Part shown: positions 58,572 to 64,000 of the stretch, one piece after another | Layout: the number at the start of each line of letters is the position of its first letter | Position numbering within the stretch: the stretch's first letter is position 1 | Source of the DNA: RYN-230 sp963723595 | Lineage (GTDB): Bacteria; Actinomycetota; Actinomycetes; Streptosporangiales; Streptosporangiaceae | NCBI GenBank assembly: GCA_963723595.1 | Contig: CAVRRQ010000010.1 | Coordinates: forward strand, 186,001 to 250,000 | Length of the DNA stretch: 64,000 bases | Direction of reading: 5' to 3' | Translations under genes and position numbers: made by a program | The notes under the pieces: generated by a model | Told to the model about the DNA's origin: nothing | Databases searched by the model: none | Seen by the model: only the letters and a program-made list of their open reading frames with translations

Positions 58572-59218
58572 GCCAGAGGTGGCCGGGCGGCCTGCCGGTA
58601 GAAGGCGTTGGACGGCCTGGCGAAGATGAGGACCATCGTGACCAGGGCTATGACCCACACGGCGCCGCCCGCGATGAGATCGGCCGGGGCGTAGGCCGTG
58701 GCGTGCTGGGCCATGGCGATGATCAATTCGATCGTGACGAGGGCGAAGAAGGCCGAGAACGTGAATCGGGCCACATCACGCCGCTGACTCATCGCCCAGG
58801 CCAGGAACAGCCACAAGACCACCGCCAGCCCCTCGGCGACCTCCTTGAAGGTCAGCAGGCTGGTCACCTGGTGCCACTGCACCGCGGTGAGGCCGGGATC
58901 CTTGGCGAGCGCTGCGATCACGCTGGCCCGGGTCACCACGATGGCGACCACCGCGGCCAGTTCCACCACGGCGCCGAAGCACATCAGCCGGACCGCGCTC
59001 CGGACGGTCCGCGGCGGCCGGTGAGCCGGGCGCAGCCGCATCCGCAGCCCGCCCCTGACCAGGGCTGCGCACTCGGCCAGCTCAACCCGCCGCTGGCCCT
59101 CCTTGGCGCTGGCCGCCAGGACCGCGAGGATCTCGTCCCCGTTCTCCCGCCGGAACGACTTCGGGTAGCAGGCCAGCACCCGCCGGTAGCCCCGCTCCAG
59201 GTCTGCTGTCTGGTTCAT
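58556..59218 (-). CDS. Membrane protein partner of PadR regulator
   Basis: A 220-residue protein: a soluble N-terminal region (DLERGYRRVLACYPKSFRRE, NGDEILAVLAASAKEGQRRV), then four hydrophobic segments (VRLMCFGAVVELAAVVAIVV, VAEGLAVVLWLFLAWAM, FTFSAFFALVTIELIIAM, VWVIALVTMVLIFA). The N-terminal RYPxxFRRE-type sequence is common in membrane proteins paired with PadR. ATG 59218 overlaps the PadR stop (ATGA). This is the second PadR-membrane pair in the window (compare 14491-15458). Confidence 0.8.
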   Translation of the reverse strand: MNQTADLERGYRRVLACYPKSFRRENGDEILAVLAASAKEGQRRVELAECAALVRGGLRMRLRPAHRPPRTVRSAVRLMCFGAVVELAAVVAIVVTRASVIAALAKDPGLTAVQWHQVTSLLTFKEVAEGLAVVLWLFLAWAMSQRRDVARFTFSAFFALVTIELIIAMAQHATAYAPADLIAGGAVWVIALVTMVLIFARPSNAFYRQAARPPLAHTAG

Positions 59219-59550
59219 GTGACCAGTCCTCCCGCCGGACTCAGCCGCCTCAGCGCGGCCGTGGCGTTGGCGTGCAGCCGGGCCGCCTCCGCGGCCAGCC
59301 GCCTCCCGCCTCCAGGGGTGAGCCGGTAGTAACGGCGCAGCCGGCCGTCCACGATCTCCTCCCGGTCCACCCCGATCAGCTCCTCGGACCGCAGCCGGTC
59401 CAGAGCCGTGTACAAGGTCCCGGCGCGCAGCCGCACCCGGCCCTGCGAGATCTGCCCGACCTCCGCGATGATTCCGTACCCGTGCTGGCTACTGTCGGCC
59501 AGCGCGGTCAGGATCAGGAAGGTCGCCTCCTGCATCGCACGTTCTGCCAT
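59215..59550 (-). CDS. PadR-family transcriptional regulator
   Basis: A 111-residue PadR protein: TFLILTALADSSQHGYGIIA, RAGTLYTALDRLRSEELIGV, DREEIVDGRLRRYYRLTPGG. ATG 59550 (MAERAMQEATF) lies about 9 nt after TATAAC, in an A+T-rich patch (TCGATATATAACG) unusual for this DNA and likely the operator; the frame is open upstream without family sequence. It is translationally coupled to the membrane protein by an ATGA overlap. Confidence 0.87.
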   Translation of the reverse strand: MAERAMQEATFLILTALADSSQHGYGIIAEVGQISQGRVRLRAGTLYTALDRLRSEELIGVDREEIVDGRLRRYYRLTPGGGRRLAAEAARLHANATAALRRLSPAGGLVT

Positions 59551-59642
59551 ACCAACGTTATATATCGATGGACTAGCCGTGACAAGACCGGCCGGCGGAC
59601 TTATTTCCGGCCGGTCTTGTACGTGCCTCCCGAGGCACCTGG

Positions 59643-60512
59643 TCATCCGGCGATGCGGTCCAGCTCGGCCAGATCGTCCGCGGACAGGGCCAGGTCAGCC
59701 CCGGCGACGTTCTCGCGCAGGTGCGCGACCGACGAGGTACCGGGGATGAGCAGGATGTTCGGTGAGCGCTGCAGCAGCCACGCCAGCGCGACGGCCATCG
59801 GGGTGGCTCCGAGACGGGCCGCGACGGATCCCAGCTCGTCGGACTGCAGCGGGCTGAAGCCGCCGAGCGGGAAGTAGGGCACGTAGGCGATGCCCTGGCC
59901 CGCCAGGGCCCCGATGAGGTCGTCGTCCACCCGGTGGGCCAGGTTGTAGAAGTTCTGCACGCAGACGACCGGGGCGATGGACTGAGCCTCGGCGATCTGC
60001 CCGGCGTTGACGGTGCTGATACCGAGATGCCTGATCAGCCCGTCCCGCTGCAGCTCCGCGAGCACGCTGAACGGCTCGGCGATCGAGCCGGGAGTGGGAC
60101 GGTCGAAGTCCCCGACGCGCAGGTTCACGACGTCGAGCGCCTCCAGGCCGAGGTGGTCCAGGTTGTCGTGCACCGCCTGGCGCAGCTGCTGCGGGGCCAG
60201 CGCCGGGGGCCAGCCGCCCTCGGCATCCCGCAACGCGCCGACCTTGGTCACGAGGTGCAGCGAGTCCGGGTAGGGGTGCAGGGCTTCCCGGATGATCTCG
60301 TTGGTGACATACGGCCCGTAGTAGTCGCTGGTGTCGATGTGCGTGATGCCCAGCTCCACCGCCTCCCGCAGCACGGCCACGGCCGCGTCGCGGTCGGCGG
60401 GCGGCCCGAACACGTGCGGGCCCGCCAGCTGCATCGCCCCGTACCCCATGCGGGTGACGGTCAGGTCCCCGCCCATGGTGAACGTCCCGCCGGGAAGTGT
60501 CTTCGTCGCCAT
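59643..60512 (-). CDS. Aldo/keto reductase (YdbC-like)
   Basis: A 289-residue AKR: RMGYGAMQLAGPHVFGPPAD, Asp/Tyr in HIDTSDYYGPYVTNEIIREA, Lys in LHLVTKVGALRD. The fourth tetrad position reads VVNLRVGDFDRP rather than the usual His-containing strand, as I recall for the YdbC group. ISTVNAGQIAEAQSIAPVVC and LLQRSPNILLIPGTSSVAHL complete the barrel. ATG 60512 is preceded by AGAGGAC. It is divergent from the XRE regulator, its possible controller. Confidence 0.85.
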   Translation of the reverse strand: MATKTLPGGTFTMGGDLTVTRMGYGAMQLAGPHVFGPPADRDAAVAVLREAVELGITHIDTSDYYGPYVTNEIIREALHPYPDSLHLVTKVGALRDAEGGWPPALAPQQLRQAVHDNLDHLGLEALDVVNLRVGDFDRPTPGSIAEPFSVLAELQRDGLIRHLGISTVNAGQIAEAQSIAPVVCVQNFYNLAHRVDDDLIGALAGQGIAYVPYFPLGGFSPLQSDELGSVAARLGATPMAVALAWLLQRSPNILLIPGTSSVAHLRENVAGADLALSADDLAELDRIAG

Positions 60513-60691
60513 GAAATGTCCTCTTCTCGTGGCCGCGGGCGCGGGCGTCCCGCCGATGCGCCCGGCCCGCGGCGGCGTTAGCAGGTGATGACTCCACCTT
60601 CCCCCACACAGCACGGAAGAGGCAGAGCACCGCCGATCCTGGGAGTGACAGGGCCAGGCAGCGCCCGGCCCCCGTGGTTACCGTAGGTGAT

Positions 60692-61561
60692 GTGAGCGAG
60701 GAGAACATGCTCGGTGACTACCTGCGGGCCCGCCGTGAGCTGATCCAGCCCGAGAGCGTCGGCCTGCCGGTCACCGGGGTGCGCCGCGTCGCCGGGTTGC
60801 GCCGCGAAGAGGTCGCCATGCTCGCCGGGATCAGCGCCGACTACTACCTGCGGCTGGAGCAGGGGCCGTGACCGTAACCCCTCGACTGGCGTCCTCGAGG
60901 CCCTGGCCCGGGTCCTGGGCCTCGACCAGGTGGCCACCCACTACCTCCTCGGCCTGGCTGCGCCACGGCCCCGGCACCGGCGGCGCCGTCCCAGGCGGGA
61001 AACCGTGCCCGCCGGTATCCGCCAATTGCTCGGCGTGCTGGGCCTGCCCGCCTTCGCCGAGGGCCGGTACTTCGACGTCCTGGCGGCCAACGACCTCGCC
61101 CGCGCCCTGTCACCCAACCTGCAGGCCGGGCAGAACCGGCTCCGCGCGGTGTTCCTCGATCCCGCGGAGCAGGCGCTGTACCCGGACTGGGACCAGGCCA
61201 CGGCCGGGCTGGTGGCCGGCTTCCGGGAGTCCGTGGGCAGCGACGCCGACGACCCGGGCTTCGTGCAGCTCGTGGGCGAGCTGTCGCTGGCCAGCGAGCG
61301 ATTCCGGCGGCTCTGGGCCCGGCATGACGTGCAGTCTCGCGAGGGCATGCCGGCCCGCATCCACCACCCCCAGGTCGGGACCTCATGCTCAGCCGCGAGA
61401 AGCTGTCCATCGGCGGTGCCGAGGGCCAGCTGCTGGTGATCTACCACGCCCAGCCCGGAACGGGCAGCGCCGAGAAGCTGGCCATCCTGTCCTGCCTGGC
61501 GGCTCCGGCAGCGGCGGCCACCGCCGGGGATCAGGACCACCCGGACCGGGCCCGTCACTGA
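60692..61561 (+). pseudogene. XRE-family regulator with MmyB-like ligand domain, frameshifted
   Basis: The first part (MLGDYLRARRELIQPESVGL, GLRREEVAMLAGISADYYLR) is the helix-turn-helix and stops at LEQGP; one G fewer in the GGGG run near 60865 restores LEQGRDRNPSTGVLEALARV. The MmyB-like domain (FAEGRYFDVLAANDLARALS, RAVFLDPAEQALYPDWDQAT, FVQLVGELSLASERFRRLWA) then shifts near 61380, where one G more gives VGDLMLSREKLSIGGAEGQL and a stop at 61559-61561. Two G-run indels of opposite sign strongly suggest consensus errors. GTG 60692 lies about 7 nt after TACCGT, consistent with a leaderless start. It may regulate the divergent aldo/keto reductase. Confidence 0.8.
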
Positions 61562-62622
61562 CCACCGTGGACGCGGGTGGCAACCTCATCCGCGGTGCGG
61601 GTGTTGATCACGCGGTCCGGGCTGATGCCGTAGCGCTCGGCGCGCTCGCAGCCGTTCTCCAGCCAGTCGAGCTGGCCGGGCGCGTGCGCGTCGGTGTCGA
61701 TGGAGAACAGGCAGCCCGCCTCGGCGGCCAGGCGCAGGAGCCGGCCGGGCGGGTCCCGGCGTTCCGGGCGGCAGTTGATCTCGACCGCGACGCCGTGCTC
61801 GCGGCAGGCCCCGAACACCGCGACCGGATCGAACTCCGATTCCGGGCGCCCCCGCCCGCCCCGCCCGGACAGCAACCGGCCAGTGCAGTGCCCCAGCACG
61901 TCCACATGCGGGTTGGAGACCGCGGTCACCATCCGCCCGGTCATCGGGCCGGCGGCCATCCGGAGCTTGGAGTGCACGCTGGCCACCACCACGTCGAGCC
62001 GGGCGAGCAGGTCCTCCCGCTGGTCCAGCGAGCCGTCGTCCAGGATGTCGACTTCGATGCCGGTCAGGATGCGGAACGGCGCGAGCTCGGAGTTCAGGCG
62101 GCTGACCAGGGCCAGCTGCGCCTCCAGTCGCTCGGGGGACAGCCCGCTGGCCACGGTGAGCCGGGGTGAGTGGTCGGTCAGCGCGATCCATTCGTGGCCC
62201 AGCGCCCGGGCCGCCCCGGCCATCTCGCCGGGCGGGCTGCCGCCGTCGGACCAGTCCGAGTGCGTGTGGCAGTCACCGCGCAGCGCCGCGCGCATGGCCG
62301 AGGCCGCGAGCGGGCCGCCGTTCTCCTCCAGCAGCCGGGTCAGGTACGCCGGCTGCCCGCCGGCCGCGGCCTGCGTGATGACCTCGGCCGTGACCTCGCC
62401 GATCCCGTTCAGCGCGCGGAGGGAGCCATCGGCCAGCCGGCGCTCCAGCTCGCCCGCGGGCAGCTCGGCCACCACCTGCGCGGCCCGCCGGAACGCCCGC
62501 ACCCGGTAGGTGGGGGCCCCGGCCCGTTCGAGCTGGAACGCGATCTCCCGCAGCGCGGTCACCGGGCCGGACGGGGGATCGGCGGACACGGCATCAGCAG
62601 GCACAGGAACCAGTATCCGCAA
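61555..62622 (-). CDS. PHP-domain protein with PolX-like helix-hairpin-helix N-terminus
   Basis: A 355-residue protein. Residues 20-95 resemble the PolX lyase/HhH part (YRVRAFRRAAQVVAELPAGE, LNGIGEVTAEVITQ). Residues 115-340 are a PHP metallo-hydrolase: DCHTHSDWSDGG, IALTDHSPRLTVA, ILTGIEVDILDDG, VVASVHSKLRMAAG, PHVDVLGHCTGRLLSG and SIDTDAHAPGQLDWLE hold the metal ligands. No polymerase palm is present. Such proteins may be nucleases or phosphoesterases in DNA repair. It is convergent with the XRE gene, the stops overlapping. Confidence 0.86.
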   Translation of the reverse strand: MRILVPVPADAVSADPPSGPVTALREIAFQLERAGAPTYRVRAFRRAAQVVAELPAGELERRLADGSLRALNGIGEVTAEVITQAAAGGQPAYLTRLLEENGGPLAASAMRAALRGDCHTHSDWSDGGSPPGEMAGAARALGHEWIALTDHSPRLTVASGLSPERLEAQLALVSRLNSELAPFRILTGIEVDILDDGSLDQREDLLARLDVVVASVHSKLRMAAGPMTGRMVTAVSNPHVDVLGHCTGRLLSGRGGRGRPESEFDPVAVFGACREHGVAVEINCRPERRDPPGRLLRLAAEAGCLFSIDTDAHAPGQLDWLENGCERAERYGISPDRVINTRTADEVATRVHGGQ

Positions 62623-62726
62623 GTCAGGCTGCGAACGGACCGTTAGAGGGATGAAGCACCGAGCAGCGGGCAGGGGAGAACGGTACGCGCAGTGAGCGAG
62701 CAGCCATCGCCGGAGGAGAGAAATCC

Positions 62727-63563
62727 GTGGTGAACCCAGTACCTGACGTCATGCTGAGCAACGGCAGGACTATCCCCCAGTTCGGCTTCGGGGTATTCCA
62801 GATCAAGCCGGAGGACACCGTGGAGGCGGTGAGCACCGCCCTGCAGACCGGTTACCGGCACATCGACACCGCCGAGATGTACGGCAACGAGAAGGAGGTC
62901 GGCGAGGCTATCGCCAAGTCCGGCCTGAACCGTGCCGACATATTCGTCACCAGCAAGCTGTCCAACGACGCGCACCTCCCCGACGACGCCCGGGCGGCGT
63001 TCGACCTTTCGCTCGAGGAGCTCGGGCTCGACTACCTGGACCTGTTCCTGATCCACTGGCCGCTGCCCACCCGGTACGGCGGCGACTTCGTGTCCACCTG
63101 GCAGGTGCTGGAGGAGTTCTACCGGGACGGGCGGGCCCGCTCGATCGGTGTGTCGAACTTCCAGCCGCATCACATCCGGCGGCTGCACGCGGAGGCCGAG
63201 ATTCCCCCGGCCATCGACCAGATCGAGGTCCACCCGTACCTGACCCAGGACGACGTGCGCGGGTTCTGCGCCGAGCACCAGATCGCCATCGAAGGCTGGT
63301 CGCCGATCGCCCAGGGTGAGGTGCTCGAGGACCCCACCATCCGGGAGATCGCCGAGCGGGCCGGCAAGACCCCCGCCCAGGTCGTGCTGCGCTGGCACAT
63401 CGAGCGCGGCGACATCATCTTCCCGAAGTCGGTCACGGCGGCCCGGATCCGGGAGAACTTCGCCATTTTCGACTTCGAGCTGTCCGGCGCGGACGTCGAG
63501 GCGATCAGCGCGCTGAACAAGAACGAGCGGACCGGCCCCGACCCGGACAAGTTCAGCGGCTAG
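62727..63563 (+). CDS. Aldo/keto reductase (2,5-diketo-D-gluconate reductase-like)
   Basis: A 278-residue AKR with the complete tetrad: HIDTAEMYGNEKEVGEAI (Asp, Tyr), IFVTSKLSND (Lys), DLFLIHWPLPTRYGGDF (His). RSIGVSNFQPHHIRRLHAEA and IIFPKSVTAARIRENFAIFD are typical of the AKR5-like group, which reduces keto-sugars and many aldehydes with NADPH. GTG 62727 or 62730 can be used; GGAGGAG precedes both. It is divergent from the PHP gene. Confidence 0.9.
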   Translation: MVNPVPDVMLSNGRTIPQFGFGVFQIKPEDTVEAVSTALQTGYRHIDTAEMYGNEKEVGEAIAKSGLNRADIFVTSKLSNDAHLPDDARAAFDLSLEELGLDYLDLFLIHWPLPTRYGGDFVSTWQVLEEFYRDGRARSIGVSNFQPHHIRRLHAEAEIPPAIDQIEVHPYLTQDDVRGFCAEHQIAIEGWSPIAQGEVLEDPTIREIAERAGKTPAQVVLRWHIERGDIIFPKSVTAARIRENFAIFDFELSGADVEAISALNKNERTGPDPDKFSG

Positions 63564-63588
63564 CCCCCCATGATGTAGTCGCGCCGGC

Positions 63589-63620
63589 CCCTGCCGGGCC
63601 GCCCAGCGGTCCCGGCAGGG
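63589..63620. terminator. Bidirectional hairpin between convergent genes
   Basis: A perfect 10-bp stem (CCCTGCCGGG with CCCGGCAGGG, 12-nt loop) lies between the aldo/keto reductase stop and the stop of the membrane-protein gene on the other strand. Confidence 0.65.
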
Positions 63621-63647
63621 CGCCCGGCGAAGGAGCAGGTGACATCG

Positions 63648-64000
63648 TCACCGGCTATTGCCCTGGTTCGCGCTCGCGGGGGCGATAGACACTGTCGCCG
63701 ATCCGGCCGGCGCATTGCTGTGTGCCGTCCTGCTCGCCGGGCCGGGCAGCAGGATGTGGTCAAGAAGCCAGGCGGCGGCGGCCATCAGCACGCAGCAGTC
63801 GAGGTAATGACAGGCCATGGCGCCCAGGTAGGTCGGGCCGCCCCAGGCGTTGACCGTGAAGTTAGGGTCCAGCCCTCCGGTGATCTGGAGGCCCGCGCGC
63901 CAGAAGCAGTAGACGAACAGCCCGGCGGGCAGCAGCGCGACGAGAGGGCGGGCGAGCCCGGACTGTCCGCGGAGTGCTCCGGAGACCGTCCAGGCGGCCC
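63648..64000 (-). CDS. Membrane protein, 5' end beyond the window
   Basis: The minus strand is open from the window end to TGA at 63648-63650, about 117 residues. It has hydrophobic segments (RPLVALLPAGLFVYCFW; YLGAMACHYLDCCVLMAAAA followed by WLLDHILLP) separated by a polar loop with NFTVNAWGGPTYLG, then a Ser/Ala-rich tail. It resembles the C-terminal part of multi-pass conserved actinobacterial membrane proteins, which I cannot name. The WGGP loop and the HYLD helix look conserved rather than random. Confidence 0.6.
   Translation of the reverse strand, partial: AAWTVSGALRGQSGLARPLVALLPAGLFVYCFWRAGLQITGGLDPNFTVNAWGGPTYLGAMACHYLDCCVLMAAAAWLLDHILLPGPASRTAHSNAPAGSATVSIAPASANQGNSR

Noticed and set aside
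60674..60871. Stand-alone 65-residue XRE protein
   Set aside because: The stop arises at a GGGG run and the next frame continues the same MmyB-type protein, so this is the first part of a broken longer gene.
1..64000. Antibiotic biosynthesis cluster, phage or defence island
   Set aside because: No synthase modules, carrier proteins, integrase, terminase, restriction or toxin-antitoxin genes were recognised on either strand.
1..64000. tRNA or rRNA genes
   Set aside because: No cloverleaf with a TTCGANNC loop and no rRNA-like sequence was noticed in any gap.

Overview
The window is very G+C-rich DNA with dense gene packing, many GTG starts, numerous 4-nt ATGA/GTGA start-stop overlaps, and many genes whose start lies 6-8 nt after a TANNNT -10 box (leaderless transcripts). 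Together with the families present (LAL-type LuxR, IclR, HxlR, PadR, MmyB-type XRE, GPP34, AAC(2')-I, LutABC, MMPL) this points to a filamentous or soil actinomycete; the exact genus cannot be read from the sequence. No rRNA, tRNA, CRISPR array, transposase or phage gene was seen. About ten otherwise well conserved genes carry one to three single-base frame changes, several at G/C runs, which looks more like consensus error in a draft assembly than gene decay.

Layout. 1-1.9 kb: 3' part of a LuxR regulator. 2-6.6 kb (minus strand): a flavin (PPOX) protein, then an operon of CoA-transferase, citryl-CoA-lyase-like protein and the two subunits of a LigAB-type extradiol dioxygenase, headed by an IclR regulator. 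6.8-9.8 kb (plus): amidohydrolase, enoyl-CoA hydratase, SDR. The same TGTCCG/CGGACA palindrome sits in front of both arms, so they probably form one IclR regulon for an aromatic or related acid. 9.9-13.0 kb: two hotdog thioesterases, a HIT protein and a broken APH-type kinase. 12.8-14.1 kb: a Rieske oxygenase coupled to a 66-residue Cys4 protein. 14.5-18.2 kb: PadR plus membrane partner, a DUF1254 remnant, a 39-residue membrane peptide, HAD phosphatase, VOC protein. 18.3-21.8 kb: a four-carbon acid-sugar module (DenD-, OtnK- and LtnD-like). 21.8-23.6 kb: two self-regulated units with textbook palindromic operators (MarR-GNAT; ArsR-AHSA1). 23.7-38.9 kb: mixed housekeeping, transport and regulator genes, including a class II glutamine amidotransferase, GPP34, TMEM175, thiolase, MFS-USP fusion, HxlR, TetR/MMPL, and a MarR-AAC(2') aminoglycoside acetyltransferase pair.

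39.0-54.2 kb is the best-defined system: a complete L-rhamnose utilisation locus. On the minus strand lie an ABC importer (ATPase+permease, permease, lipoprotein), mutarotase, isomerase, bifunctional aldolase/lactaldehyde dehydrogenase, rhamnulokinase and a solo LuxR helix-turn-helix. Divergently, a LacI regulator is followed by LutABC, which would oxidise the lactate made from the lactaldehyde half of rhamnose. 54.2-64 kb: a secreted protein, methyltransferase, amidohydrolase, zinc alcohol dehydrogenase, a second PadR pair, two aldo/keto reductases, an XRE regulator, a PHP-domain protein and a membrane protein cut by the window end.

A second theme is short tandem repeats, mostly of 15-bp period, at gene ends and in gaps (rhaB, tetR, lutA, lutB, the rhaI-rhaM gap, and a 16-bp version after the 31-kb lipoprotein).
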